A DNA stretch of 64,000 nucleotides, taken from assembly GCF_000685965.1 (NCBI RefSeq), contig NZ_JMLE01000007.1, positions 62,001-126,000 of the forward strand, read 5' to 3'. Below the pieces are notes generated by a model. That model was given only the letters and a program-made list of their open reading frames with translations, ran no database searches and had not been told where the DNA came from. This DNA comes from Arthrobacter sp. UNC362MFTsu5.1. Lineage in GTDB: Bacteria > Actinomycetota > Actinomycetes > Actinomycetales > Micrococcaceae. Shown here piece after piece: positions 10,242-20,668 of this stretch; the stretch's first letter is position 1; each line of letters begins with the position of its first letter. The translations under genes were made by a program, and so were the position numbers.

Positions 10242-10892
10242 ATGACTGAGCCCGCCACCTTCTGGCCCCCGTTCGCCCTCACCCTGGCCACGCCCCGACT
10301 GACCCTCCGGCCCATCCGTGATGAGGACATCCCGGCCGCGGTGCAGGCTGCGCTGAATGGCGTCCACGAACCCGGCCACAGCCCGTTCAGCCGGCCTTGG
10401 GCGGAGTCCCCCGCAGAGGAGCTGGGCCCCAACATGGCGCAATGGTACTGGCGCTGCCGGGGGAACATGTCGCCACAGGAGTGGACGCTCCTGCTCGGCA
10501 TCTGGCACGACGGCGAGTTCATTGGCTGCCAGGACGTCGAGGCCAAGGATTTCGCGGCGCTGAAGACCGTCACCACCGGTTCCTGGCTCACGAAATCGGC
10601 ACAGGGCAAGGGCTTTGGCAAGGAGATGCGGGCCGCGGTCGTCAGCTATGCCTTCGATCACCTGAAAGCGGACGTCGCGGAATCCGAAGCGGCCGCCTGG
10701 AACGAAAAATCCCTCGGCGTGTCCCGGTCCCTCGGCTACGAACTGAACGGCGTCACCCGGGCCTCCTGGGGCGGCAAGGTGGAGGACGTCCAGAAGGTCC
10801 GGGTTACCCCGGCCACCTTCAAACGCCCCGAATGGACCCTGAAGGTAGAAGGCCACGAACCCACGGCCCGGTTCCTGGGTATTCAGGGCTAG
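10242..10892 (+). CDS. GNAT-family N-acetyltransferase (RimJ/RimL type)
   Basis: The 216-residue protein has the RimJ/RimL-type start A-T-P-R-L-T-L-R-P-I-R-D-E-D-I, where acetyltransferases of this branch recognise the N-terminal amino group of proteins or small amines. It has an acetyl-CoA P-loop region (T-K-S-A-Q-G-K-G-F-G-K-E-M-R). A later N-E-K-S-L-G-V-S-R-S-L-G-Y matches the family's N-x-x-S-x-x-v-x-x-k-L-G-Y motif. ATG 10242 is the natural start. The substrate is unknown. A long hairpin terminator lies in the downstream spacer shared with the convergent phoH gene. Confidence 0.88.
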   Translation: MTEPATFWPPFALTLATPRLTLRPIRDEDIPAAVQAALNGVHEPGHSPFSRPWAESPAEELGPNMAQWYWRCRGNMSPQEWTLLLGIWHDGEFIGCQDVEAKDFAALKTVTTGSWLTKSAQGKGFGKEMRAAVVSYAFDHLKADVAESEAAAWNEKSLGVSRSLGYELNGVTRASWGGKVEDVQKVRVTPATFKRPEWTLKVEGHEPTARFLGIQG

Positions 10893-10894
10893 TG

Positions 10895-10980
10895 GGGCGA
10901 CCGACGCACTAGCCCGGTCGCGGTCCTTCGCGTAGGAGCGCATCGCGGCGCATCGGACCCGAAGGTCGCCCAGCGACCGG
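10895..10980. other. Structured spacer element of unknown function
   Basis: The 127-bp stretch after the acetyltransferase stop has four copies of one hexamer in alternating orientation: GCGACC (10897-10902), GGTCGC (10916-10921), GGTCGC (10964-10969) and GCGACC (10973-10978). Longer arms GGGCGACC (10895-10902) / GGTCGCCC (10964-10971) and CCGGTCGC (10914-10921) / GCGACCGG (10973-10980) allow mutually exclusive hairpins. No open reading frame in it looks real. Confidence 0.45.
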
Positions 10981-11019
10981 TGCGGGTCCCTATGCGACGT
11001 GTCTAAGCGACGGCGAAGG

Positions 11020-11047
11020 GCCGTGGCCGGGCGGACCCGGCCACGGC
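11020..11047. terminator. Terminator after phoH
   Basis: A perfect 12-bp stem, GCCGTGGCCGGG (11020-11031) and CCCGGCCACGGC (11036-11047), with a 4-nt loop. It lies 16 bp past the phoH stop and is also usable by the convergent acetyltransferase transcript. Confidence 0.8.
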
Positions 11048-11063
11048 GCAACCACCTGGGAGC

Positions 11064-12506
11064 CTAGATTTCCGCCCCTTCCAGCAGTTCCGTGACGAGT
11101 GCCGCGATCGGCGAGCGCTCCGAGCGGGTGAGGGTGATGTGCCCGAAGAGCGGGTGTCCCTTGAGGGTTTCGACGACGGCGGCAACTCCGTCGTGACGGC
11201 CCACCCGGAGGTTGTCGCGCTGGGCGACATCGTGGGTCAGGACGATCTTCGAGTTCTGGCCGATCCGGCTCATCACCGTCAGGAGGACGTTCTTTTCCAG
11301 GGACTGCGCCTCATCGACGATCACGAACGCATCGTGGAGCGAGCGGCCGCGGATATGGGTCAGCGGCATGACTTCGAGCATCCCGCGGTCCATGACTTCC
11401 TCGACGACCTCCTGGCTGACCAGGGCTCCGAGGGTGTCAAAGACGGCCTGCGCCCAGGGGTTCATTTTCTCCGCTTCGGATCCCGGCAGGTAGCCGAGCT
11501 CCTGCCCGCCCACCGCGTAGAGCGGCCGGAAGACGATCACCTTGCGGTGTTCGCGGCGTTCCAGCACGGCTTCGAGGCCAGCGCAGAGTGCCAGCGCCGA
11601 CTTGCCGGTGCCGGCCCGGCCGCCGATCGACACGATGCCTACGGACGGATCCATCAGCATGTCGATGGCCAGCCGCTGCTCCGCGGAACGTCCGTGGAGT
11701 CCGAAGACGTCGCGGTCCCCCTTGACCAGCCGGACCTGCTTGTCCGCACCCACACGTCCCAGGGCTGAGCCCCGGTTTGAGAGCAGCACCAGTCCGGTGT
11801 TGACGGGCATCTCTGCCGCGGCCGGAATAAAGACGGGCTCGTGGCCATAGAGAGTGGAGACGTCCTCTTCGCTGGCCTCGACTTCCGCCACGCCGGTCCA
11901 GCCGGAGTCCTTCACGAGTTCGTTGCGGTACTCGTCGGCGAGGAGCCCCATGGCGGATGCCTTGACGCGCATCGGCAGGTCCTTGGACACCACCGTGACG
12001 TTCCGGCCTTCGTTGGCGAGGTTCTTGGCGACGGCGAGGATGCGGCTGTCGTTGTCCCCGCCACGGAATCCGGCAGGGAGCACCTCCGTGGAGATATGGT
12101 TCATTTCCACCATCAGCGTGCCGCCGTCTTCGCCCAGCGGGATGGGCCGGTCAAGTCCGCCGTGCTGGACCCGGAGGTCGTCGAGGAGCCGGAGGGCCTT
12201 GCGGGCGAAGTAGCCCAGTTCGGGGTCGTGCCTCTTGCCCTCAAGCTCCGTGATGACCACGATCGGCACAATGACTTCGTGCTCCGCGAACCGCAGCAGG
12301 GCGCGGGGGTCCGAGAGCAACACCGAGGTGTCGATGACAAAGCTCCACAAGGTGTCATCCGCCGCAGCACTGCTGCCGGATACAGCAAGACCGGCCGCAG
12401 CGTCATAGCTCGCTGCTCCGGTCTGTGAGGTGGCTCGCGCGGTGCGAGAGGTAGCTTTCTCTCCCTGGTCGGAAATGACGTCGGGCAGTTGTTCAGAAAT
12501 AGCCAC
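11064..12506 (-). CDS. PIN-PhoH protein (PhoH2 type)
   Basis: About 480 residues from GTG 12506 (V-A-I-S-E-Q), chosen because GGAG lies 5 nt upstream; a longer in-frame extension to 12587 runs through the promoter region. The N-terminal PIN RNase domain starts at F-V-I-D-T-S-V-L-L (Asp59) with further acids (T-E-L-E-G-K-R, D-N-D-S-R). The C-terminal PhoH ATPase has Walker A G-R-A-G-T-G-K-S (296-303) and D-E-A-Q (398-401). PhoH2 proteins couple an ATP-dependent RNA helicase to a PIN RNase; the M. tuberculosis member is Rv1095. Here no upstream antitoxin-like small gene is evident. It is convergent with the acetyltransferase gene. Confidence 0.92.
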   Translation of the reverse strand: MAISEQLPDVISDQGEKATSRTARATSQTGAASYDAAAGLAVSGSSAAADDTLWSFVIDTSVLLSDPRALLRFAEHEVIVPIVVITELEGKRHDPELGYFARKALRLLDDLRVQHGGLDRPIPLGEDGGTLMVEMNHISTEVLPAGFRGGDNDSRILAVAKNLANEGRNVTVVSKDLPMRVKASAMGLLADEYRNELVKDSGWTGVAEVEASEEDVSTLYGHEPVFIPAAAEMPVNTGLVLLSNRGSALGRVGADKQVRLVKGDRDVFGLHGRSAEQRLAIDMLMDPSVGIVSIGGRAGTGKSALALCAGLEAVLERREHRKVIVFRPLYAVGGQELGYLPGSEAEKMNPWAQAVFDTLGALVSQEVVEEVMDRGMLEVMPLTHIRGRSLHDAFVIVDEAQSLEKNVLLTVMSRIGQNSKIVLTHDVAQRDNLRVGRHDGVAAVVETLKGHPLFGHITLTRSERSPIAALVTELLEGAEI

Positions 12507-12534
12507 ATCGACTCCAGCCCCGGGGCGCACGCCC

Positions 12535-12652
12535 GGATAATTTATAGGTGAGGCGGAGCGGCCACGAGGCCGGTTCCGGCCTCCCATACATCCGGTGCGA
12601 AAGTTCGCTCCATGTACTGGCCTCCCCGATTAGCGGGCAGTGTGCCTGCTAA
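12535..12652 (-). promoter_or_regulatory. phoH promoter region with two palindromes
   Basis: On the minus strand CCTATAAATTATCC (12535-12548) holds a -10-like TATAAA about 35 nt before the phoH start. No good -35 is seen. Upstream lie a palindrome GAGGCCGG-TT-CCGGCCTC (12566-12583) and a hairpin TTAGCGGGCA (12630-12639) / TGCCTGCTAA (12643-12652) with a 3-nt loop. The 287-bp spacer between phoH and the prenyl synthase contains nothing else recognisable. Confidence 0.4.
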
Positions 12653-12793
12653 TGGATTCAACGTAATTCCCCGCCGCTTTGTTTCCCAAACTATTTCGCG
12701 GCGATTCTTGTTGCGATCACGTGAATTCCGCGTGAACCGGCCATGAGCGGGCGCCGTACCGGGCTGCCGGCCGCCAGGCTTCAGGAGCCGGCT

Positions 12794-13567
12794 TCAGGAG
12801 CCGAAGCGCCGCTGCCGGCCGGCGTAGTCGCGCAAGGCCCGGAGGAAGTCCACCTTGCGGAAGGCGGGCCAGAGCGCCTCGCAGAAGTAGAACTCGCTGT
12901 AGGCGCTCTGCCACATGAGGAAACCGGACAGCCGCTGCTCCCCCGACGTACGGATCACCAGGTCCGGGTCGGGCTGCCCGCGGGTATACAGGAAGCGCGA
13001 AATGTCATCGACCGTGAGGTCGTCCGCCAGCTTGCCGATGTCCTTGCCCCGGGCCACGGCATCGTGGAGGAGCTCCCGGACCGCGTCCACGATCTCACGG
13101 CGTCCGCCGTAGCCCACAGCCACGTTGACGTGGAGCTTTTCATGAGCCGGCGTGCGCGCCGTGAGATTGTTGAGCCGTTCGGCCAGGTAATCGGGAAGCA
13201 GCTCCGGAGCACCCATGGCGTGCACGGAGATGTCCTCGTCCTCGTCCAGCCGGTCCAGGGTGTTGGCGATGATGCCCATCAGCAGGTCCAGCTCCTCGCC
13301 GGAGCGGCTCATGTTGTCGGTGGAGAGCATGTACAGCGTGACCACTTTGACGCCGAGTTCCTGGCACCAGCCGAGGAACTCATGAATTTTGTCCGCGCCC
13401 GCCTGGTGCCCCTGGCTGGTGGGCGCGTTGAACTGTTTGGCCCACCGGCGGTTGCCGTCCACCATCACGCCGATGTGTTTGGGGATGCGGTCCTTGTCCA
13501 GCGAGCGCAGGAGCTTGCGCTCGTAGAAGCCATAGAGGATCCCGGGCAACTCCATCCGGAGACTCAC
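12794..13567 (-). CDS. Cis-prenyltransferase (isoprenyl transferase, UppS/Z-FPP synthase family)
   Basis: The 257-residue protein condenses isopentenyl diphosphate with an allylic diphosphate in Z configuration, providing precursors of the polyprenyl-phosphate carrier for cell-wall synthesis. The catalytic region is M-V-D-G-N-R-R-W-A (35-43, Asp37). The conserved V-I-R-T-S-G-E-Q-R-L-S-G-F-L-M-W-Q-S-A-Y-S-E segment with R-T-S-G-E is also present. The N-terminus (L-P-G-I-L-Y-G-F-Y-E-R-K-L) resembles the short-chain Z-farnesyl synthase branch (Rv1086) rather than decaprenyl synthase; this assignment is by memory. The start is GTG 13567 with GGAAG upstream; ATG 13555 is an alternative. It is divergent from trhA. 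Confidence 0.9.
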   Translation of the reverse strand: MSLRMELPGILYGFYERKLLRSLDKDRIPKHIGVMVDGNRRWAKQFNAPTSQGHQAGADKIHEFLGWCQELGVKVVTLYMLSTDNMSRSGEELDLLMGIIANTLDRLDEDEDISVHAMGAPELLPDYLAERLNNLTARTPAHEKLHVNVAVGYGGRREIVDAVRELLHDAVARGKDIGKLADDLTVDDISRFLYTRGQPDPDLVIRTSGEQRLSGFLMWQSAYSEFYFCEALWPAFRKVDFLRALRDYAGRQRRFGS

Positions 13568-13663
13568 CTGACTTCCTTGATGTACGACGGCAGTGCATTC
13601 CTAGGCTACCCGCCCGCAACAGCAGCGCGGTGCACGAGGGCTTTCCAATCCAGCAGACCCAAT

Positions 13664-13681
13664 AGTTACTCACAAGTAACT
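13664..13681. promoter_or_regulatory. Palindrome between prenyl synthase and trhA
   Basis: AGTTACT-CACA-AGTAACT is a perfect 7-bp inverted repeat with 4-nt spacing, 28 bp before the trhA start in an AT-rich island. It looks like a repressor operator or an overlapping promoter, but no known regulator could be assigned. Confidence 0.4.
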
Positions 13682-13708
13682 TACTGGAACGTAGTTTATT
13701 CTTGAGCC

Positions 13709-14440
13709 ATGGAAAGCAAAACTCCCCAACCGGATGCGGGAGCAGGCCGCGGCCGGAAATCGGGGCCGATGGACGAGGCTGCAGTCCGCATCGCGGAGCT
13801 CCTGACGATCAAGCCCAAATGGCGCGGCTGGATCCATACCGTCACTGCTCCGCTGGCCTTTGCCGCCGGGCTGGTCCTAATCCTGCTGGCCCCCACCACC
13901 GACCTGAAGATTGCTTCCGCCGTCTACGCAGTGACCGGTGTGCTGCTCTTCGGCATCAGCGCCGTGTACCACCGCGGGAACTGGTCACCGGGAGTCAAGA
14001 TCGTCCTGAAGCGCCTCGACCACACCAACATCATGCTGGTCATCGCCGGCAGTTACACGCCGCTGGCATGGGCGCTGCTGGAACGGCCCAAGGCTGTGCT
14101 GCTGCTGTGGGTCATCTGGTCCGGCGCGATCCTGGGGGTGCTCTTCCGGCTGCTCTGGACCGATGCTCCGCGATGGCTCTACGTGCCCATCTACATCGCC
14201 CTGGGCTGCGGCTCCCTGTTCTACCTGCCGGACTTTTTCGCAGCCAGTATCGCCTCGGCAGTCCTGATCTGCGTTGGTGGCGCCCTGTACATCGCCGGAG
14301 CCGTCTTCTACGCCCTCAAGAAGCCGAACTTCAGCTACCAGCACTTTGGCTTCCATGAGCTGTTCCATGCTTTCACCGTGTTCGCTTTTGCCGCGCACTT
14401 CATCGCCATCGCCATCGCGGTGCTCGGCAGGCCTGCCTAG
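13709..14440 (+). CDS. trhA: Hemolysin III family membrane protein TrhA
   Basis: The 243-residue protein has seven hydrophobic helices and the PAQR/hemolysin III His pattern: A-V-Y-H-R-G-N-W after helix 2, L-D-H-T-N-I near helix 3, and H-F-G-F-H-E-L-F-H-A-F before the last helix, which are likely metal ligands. TrhA proteins are implicated in membrane energetics; a hydrolase activity is suggested for the wider superfamily. ATG 13709. Its stop overlaps the end of the convergent HAD gene by 4 bp. Confidence 0.9.
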   Translation: MESKTPQPDAGAGRGRKSGPMDEAAVRIAELLTIKPKWRGWIHTVTAPLAFAAGLVLILLAPTTDLKIASAVYAVTGVLLFGISAVYHRGNWSPGVKIVLKRLDHTNIMLVIAGSYTPLAWALLERPKAVLLLWVIWSGAILGVLFRLLWTDAPRWLYVPIYIALGCGSLFYLPDFFAASIASAVLICVGGALYIAGAVFYALKKPNFSYQHFGFHELFHAFTVFAFAAHFIAIAIAVLGRPA

Positions 14441-15128
14441 GGCCTGCCCGCGGAGATGAGGTCCGGAAGCTCCCTCATGTGCCGGAACACCGTGGTGCCC
14501 GGGCCCGCCAGCCGGGCCGCCGGCGTCACTCCCCCGCCAAAGGCGAAGACGTGCATTCCGGCGGCCCGGGCAGCCTGGACTCCGTAGAGGCTGTCCTCCA
14601 CCACGGCGCATCCGGCCGGTTCCGCACCGAGCATCCGGGCAGCATGAAGGAACAGATCCGGGGCCGGCTTGCCCCGTTCAACCTCCGAGGCGCTGAAGAT
14701 CCGTCCTTCAAACGCCGGCAGCAGCCCCGTCTGTCCGAGCGTCCGCTGCATCTTGGCGTGCGTGCCGCTGGAGGCGACGCAGTGCGGGAGCCGCAGCTGT
14801 GCCAGGGCGTCCTCGATGCCGTCAACGGCCGCCAGGTCCCGTTCGAAGGCCGTCCGGTACCAGTGCTGGTACTTCTGCTCCCAGTCAGCGTCCAGCCTGA
14901 TGCCCAGGTGCCGCTCCGTCTCCGCCACGAAGTGTGCCTCGGACCTGCCCACGAAGCGCTCCACGATCTCCTCGAGGCCAAGCTCCCAGCCGAGATCCGC
15001 GAGGACGCGCTGGTCCACCCTGATGGCGATGGACTCGGAGTCCACCAGGACACCGTCACAATCGAAAATGACCAGGTCAAAGGGGCGCCGGCTCCCGGGA
15101 GCCCCGGACTCCGGGGGCGGCGAAGAAG

Positions 15129-15132
<4 letters not shown>
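14437..15132 (-). CDS. HAD-superfamily hydrolase, beta-phosphoglucomutase-like
   Basis: About 231 residues from ATG 15132 (M-T-S-S-P-P-P), which overlaps the stop of the thioredoxin-domain gene by 4 bp; a longer extension is open but unlikely. HAD motif I is F-D-C-D-G-V-L-V-D-S (Asp24/Asp26), motif II is in V-A-S-S-G-T, motif III is the Lys of E-R-G-K-P-A-P-D, and motif IV is V-V-E-D-S-L-Y-G-V. The cap is alpha-helical as in beta-phosphoglucomutase and YqaB-like sugar phosphatases. The substrate is unknown. It probably belongs to one operon with the two genes upstream. Confidence 0.9.
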
Positions 15133-17325
<2,193 letters not shown>

Positions 17326-17348
<23 letters not shown>

Positions 17349-17706
17349 CACCGTTGTGTTCCGTCCGGAGATCGGCGCCGTCCAGCGGCCCCCCGCGCGT
17401 GCCGGCAGCATCGCCCGTGCCGGCGGCGTCGCTTCGCGGTGCGTCCGTTCCAGGAGCCTCAGGCGTGTCCTGCTCTCCGGCGGCCAGTGCAGCCAGGCGC
17501 TCCTCCTCCACCTGGGCCCGGTAGCGGACCCGGCGGATGCGCCGCACCATGTCCACGATCAGCAGCGTGGTGGCCAGGACGAAGAACGCGGTCATGATGA
17601 AGCCCCACATGCCCGGCGTCACCTGGTCTTCGGAGAGGCCCGGGCGCAGGGACGGCGTGGGGCTGGGCGCCGGAGTTGTCGCGAGGGCGAGGAGCAAGTG
17701 ATGCAC
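17326..17706 (-). CDS. Small single-span membrane protein
   Basis: 126 residues from GTG 17706 (M-H-H-L-L-L-A-L). A short hydrophobic N-terminus is followed by a Pro/Ser-rich segment, one clear transmembrane helix (~34-54, W-G-F-I-M-T-A-F-F-V-L-A-T-T-L-L-I-V-D), a basic patch R-R-I-R-R-V-R-Y-R, and an acidic/Gly-rich disordered tail. No domain recognised. It sits between mca and the thioredoxin-domain gene, as the small Rv1083 gene does in mycobacteria, so context supports a conserved gene of unknown function. Confidence 0.75.
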
Positions 17707-17772
17707 GGTTAGACCTTCTGTGGAGCGTCTTGAGGGCCCTGACTTCTACAGGGCATAGAACATGGCGTGGTT

Positions 17773-18678
17773 CTATCTTAGTCCGGCGAAGAGATCCTTT
17801 TCCGGCAGCTCCACCGGCACCCGCGACTGGATCAGGCTGTAATCCTCCCAGGGCCACGCGCGGCGCTGCATGTCCGGGGATACGGCGAAAAAGAATCCCA
17901 GCGGATCAACCTGGGTGCGGTGGGCACGGAGCGCATCGTCCCGGGCTTCGAAATAGTCCCCGCAGTCAACCTGGGTGGTGGTGGGGTGCGTCGGTGCCGG
18001 TGGCGTGTGGCCTTCGGCATCAGCCTCGAGCCAGGCCGCCAGCCGCTCGGCATAGGGGGACTGCAGTCCCGCCTCTTCGAGCGCAAAGTGGAGGGCCCGG
18101 AACCGGTCCGGGCTGAAGGCACGGTCGTAGTACAGCTTGCTGGCTGACCACGGTTCGCCGATACCCTGGTACCGTTCCGGATCGCCGGCTGCTTCGAAGG
18201 CCTCGACAGCCACGCGGTGGGCCATGATGTGGTCCGGATGCGGATAGCCGCCGTTTTCGTCGTAGCTCAGGATCACGTGCGGCTTGAAGTCGCGCACCAG
18301 CCTGACCAGCGGGGCCGCCGCGACGTCCAGCGGCTGGAGGGCGAAGCAGCCGGGCGGAAGCGGCGGAAGCGGGTCGCCTTCCGGGAGCCCTGAGTCCACA
18401 AAGCCGAGCCAGCGCTGGCGGACTCCCAGCACGCGGGCGGCATTGTCCATTTCGAGGCGGCGGGCGCCTGCCATGTCGCGTTTGGGGTGCGGCTCGTGCT
18501 CCATGGCCGGGTTCTGGATGTCGCCCCGGGATCCGTCGGTGCAGGTGGCCACCATGACCTCAACACCGGCCGCTGCGTACATGGCCATGGTGGCTGCGCC
18601 CTTGCTCGATTCGTCGTCAGGGTGAGCGTGGACGGCCAGCAGGCGGAGCGGCTTGGACTGGCTTGCGGACGCTGTCAT
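17773..18678 (-). CDS. mca: Mycothiol S-conjugate amidase Mca
   Basis: Mca cleaves mycothiol-electrophile conjugates to a mercapturic acid and GlcN-Ins, a detoxification step specific to actinobacteria. About 301 residues from ATG 18678 (M-T-A-S-A-S-Q-S-K-P-L-R-L-L); a 44-codon upstream extension is open but lacks similarity and overlaps the divergent promoter. The zinc site of the LmbE/PIG-L family is visible: A-H-P-D-D-E (His19, Asp21, Asp22) and P-H-P-D-H (147-150). Length and the T-D-G-S-R-G-D motif favour Mca over MshB. It is divergent from a DUF4307 gene. Confidence 0.93.
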   Translation of the reverse strand: MTASASQSKPLRLLAVHAHPDDESSKGAATMAMYAAAGVEVMVATCTDGSRGDIQNPAMEHEPHPKRDMAGARRLEMDNAARVLGVRQRWLGFVDSGLPEGDPLPPLPPGCFALQPLDVAAAPLVRLVRDFKPHVILSYDENGGYPHPDHIMAHRVAVEAFEAAGDPERYQGIGEPWSASKLYYDRAFSPDRFRALHFALEEAGLQSPYAERLAAWLEADAEGHTPPAPTHPTTTQVDCGDYFEARDDALRAHRTQVDPLGFFFAVSPDMQRRAWPWEDYSLIQSRVPVELPEKDLFAGLR

Positions 18679-18770
18679 CTGAAACGGCTCACTTTCTTCG
18701 AATTTGGGCTTGCGGGTTATGGCTGAGGGACGCGGAAATATCCCGTTCGGATCCACACTAAACTGGAACG

Positions 18771-19229
18771 GTGACTTCCGAGGATCGGCCGGCCATTTCG
18801 ACGCCGGCAACTACCACCCTAGCCAATCGTTACGGGGGCCAAAAGCGTGCCCTGTCCCGCAAGGCCAAGCGCAACATCGGAATCGCTGCTCTTGCTGCCG
18901 GCATTGGCTTCATGGCGTGGATCTCCACTTCCCTGAACACGGAAACCGTGTCATTCAAGGACATCGGCTACAGCACGACGGACGCCACCCAGGCGGAGAT
19001 CGATTTCCAGGTCACCAAGGATCCCGGAACCAGTGCCAAATGCGCCGTCAAGGCGCTGGACGCAAAATTTGCCGTGGTCGGCTGGAAAGTGGTCGACATC
19101 GGGCCGAACCCGGCCGAAGCCACCCCCGACGGCGGACGAACGACGGTCCACCGTGCCGTGGTGCGCACGGAGTCGCTGTCTGTTTCCGGCGTTGTGGACA
19201 GCTGCTGGATTCCCGGCTCGGAGAAGTAG
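18771..19229 (+). CDS. DUF4307 membrane protein
   Basis: The 152-residue protein starts at GTG 18771 (M-T-S-E-D-R-P). It has a basic cytoplasmic N-terminus (N-R-Y-G-G-Q-K-R-A-L-S-R-K-A-K-R), one transmembrane helix (~35-54), then an extracytoplasmic beta-rich domain with two cysteines (C-A-V-K-A-L and S-C-W-I-P) that could form a disulfide. This is the usual DUF4307 layout; function unknown. It lies between mca (divergent) and greA, the same order as Rv1082/Rv1081c/Rv1080c in M. tuberculosis, from memory. Confidence 0.85.
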   Translation: MTSEDRPAISTPATTTLANRYGGQKRALSRKAKRNIGIAALAAGIGFMAWISTSLNTETVSFKDIGYSTTDATQAEIDFQVTKDPGTSAKCAVKALDAKFAVVGWKVVDIGPNPAEATPDGGRTTVHRAVVRTESLSVSGVVDSCWIPGSEK

Positions 19230-19288
19230 CCGCCCGCGGCCCCAGGCACACTCCCGGCCGGGTCGTGTGACCCACGCCGCAGGCGTTC

Positions 19289-19317
19289 TTTGGTTTGTCC
19301 ACCGCATTGACTACAAT
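19289..19317 (+). promoter_or_regulatory. Candidate greA promoter
   Basis: A good -10 TACAAT (19312-19317) with a weak -35 TTTGGT (19289-19294) at 17 bp. The ~110-nt leader that follows contains a GCCACCGTGGCG-type stem near 19367-19378 and two direct copies of ACTTGTTTGACC (19387-19398, 19403-19414) just before the ribosome binding site. Confidence 0.45.
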
Positions 19318-19432
19318 GGATCAAATACCTTTACCCCGCTGAGCTGGTTACTGAGTCCCACAAGTGGCCACCGTGGCGGGGTCTTTACTTGTTTGACCGC
19401 AAACTTGTTTGACCACGAAAAAGGAGAAGTCC

Positions 19433-19927
19433 GTGTCTACCACCAACAGCGCAACTGCAGCTTGGCTTACCCAGGAAGCTTTTGACCGCCTGAAGGCAGA
19501 GCTGGACCACCTCTCCGGCGCCGGCCGGGCGGAAATCGTCCAGAAGATCGAAGCTGCACGCCAGGAAGGCGACCTCAAGGAAAACGGCGGATACCACGCC
19601 GCCAAAGAGGAGCAGGGCAAGATCGAGGCCCGCATCCGCCAGCTCACCGTTTTGCTCCGTGACGCCCACGTGGGCGAGTCCCCGGCGGACGACGGAATCG
19701 TCGAGCCCGGCATGATCGTCGTCGCCCGGATCGCCGGCGACGAGGAGACGTTCCTGCTCGGCTCCCGCGAGATCGCGGGCGACTCGGACCTCGACGTCTT
19801 CAGCGAAAAGTCACCCCTGGGCTCCGCCATTGTGGGCCACAAGGAGGGCGACAAGCTCAGCTACACCGCCCCGAACGGCAAGGACATCACGGTGGAGATC
19901 CTCTCCGCCAAGCCGTACGCAGGCTAG
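19433..19927 (+). CDS. greA: Transcription elongation factor GreA
   Basis: GreA rescues backtracked RNA polymerase by stimulating transcript cleavage. 164 residues from GTG 19433, fixed by AAGGAG at 19421-19426; an upstream in-frame GTG-like start is not supported. The N-terminal coiled coil carries the family signature with acidic tip residues (A-R-Q-E-G-D-L-K-E-N-G-G-Y-H-A-A-K-E-E-Q). The C-terminal FKBP-like domain has S-P-L-G-S-A-I-V-G-H-K-E-G-D. A perfect 19-bp hairpin follows. Confidence 0.96.
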   Translation: MSTTNSATAAWLTQEAFDRLKAELDHLSGAGRAEIVQKIEAARQEGDLKENGGYHAAKEEQGKIEARIRQLTVLLRDAHVGESPADDGIVEPGMIVVARIAGDEETFLLGSREIAGDSDLDVFSEKSPLGSAIVGHKEGDKLSYTAPNGKDITVEILSAKPYAG

Positions 19928-19957
19928 GAGCCGCAGCTCCCCAACCACGGCAAAGCC

Positions 19958-20012
19958 TTAACGCACGACGCCGGCCCTCCCCTCCGCGGGGATGGCCGGC
20001 GTCGTGCGTTAA
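19958..20012. terminator. Bidirectional terminator between greA and rhomboid gene
   Basis: Perfect 19-bp inverted repeat: TTAACGCACGACGCCGGCC (19958-19976) and its complement at 19994-20012, with a 17-nt loop. It lies between convergent genes, and the TTAA ends give U tracts in both directions. Confidence 0.85.
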
Positions 20013-20021
20013 CGCTGAGTT

Positions 20022-20663
20022 CTATGTGCTTTGGTTCTCCGCCACCAGGCGTCCCCGCGTCAGCCGGCGGGGTTTCAGCAGCACAGCGGCGGCAACACCG
20101 CCCAGCGCGCCGCCCAGGTGGGCCTGCCAGGAAACGAATCCTGCCACGCCCGGAAGGACCCCGAACAGGATGCCGCCGTAGCTGAGGAACAAAAGCACTG
20201 ACAGGGCGATCTGCCACCAGCTGCGGTTGAAGAAGCCGCGGACCAGGAGGAAGGCAAACAGGCCAAACACCAGGCCTGAAGCACCCACCGTGATCCCCCA
20301 GCCGCCAATCAGCCACACCATCATGCCCGAACCGAGCCAGCTGAACGCCACCGCGGTGACGAAGACCCTGAGTCCGGACATAAAGACGAGGAAGCCGAAG
20401 ATGATGAGCGGCAGCGCGTTGGAGACCACGTGGCCGAGGTTGGCGTGGAACAGCGGAAAGGTAAGGATGTCCAGGAGTCCGTCGGCGCTGCGCGGGCGGA
20501 GGCCGAACGTCCTGTTCAGTGCATGGAACGTGGCAGCGTTGACGAACTCGATCGCAAACAGGAGCACGACGAACAGCCCCGTGACCAGCAGCCCGCCCTG
20601 CGCACGTGCGGCAGGGCTGTGCCTTGCAGTCTGCGGCCGTCCCCCCTGTGCGTCCAGCATCAT
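20022..20663 (-). CDS. Rhomboid-family intramembrane serine protease
   Basis: The 213-residue, six-helix membrane protein has the catalytic G-A-S-G motif (Ser129) and the partner His in A-H-L-G-G (His182), with the H-x-x-x-N oxyanion motif H-V-V-S-N (78-82). It would cleave transmembrane substrates within the bilayer. The start is ATG 20663 or the next Met. It is 5 bp downstream of ilvA, and probably the last gene of a unit AI-2E exporter - ilvA - rhomboid. Confidence 0.9.
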   Translation of the reverse strand: MMLDAQGGRPQTARHSPAARAQGGLLVTGLFVVLLFAIEFVNAATFHALNRTFGLRPRSADGLLDILTFPLFHANLGHVVSNALPLIIFGFLVFMSGLRVFVTAVAFSWLGSGMMVWLIGGWGITVGASGLVFGLFAFLLVRGFFNRSWWQIALSVLLFLSYGGILFGVLPGVAGFVSWQAHLGGALGGVAAAVLLKPRRLTRGRLVAENQST

Positions 20664-20668
20664 GGCCC

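Noticed and set aside
8571..11051. 826-codon open frame on the minus strand
   Set aside because: It runs antisense to the acetyltransferase and the 9372-10205 gene, and through the NUDIX and prepilin peptidase genes in another frame. No domain is readable, and such long shadows are common at this GC content.
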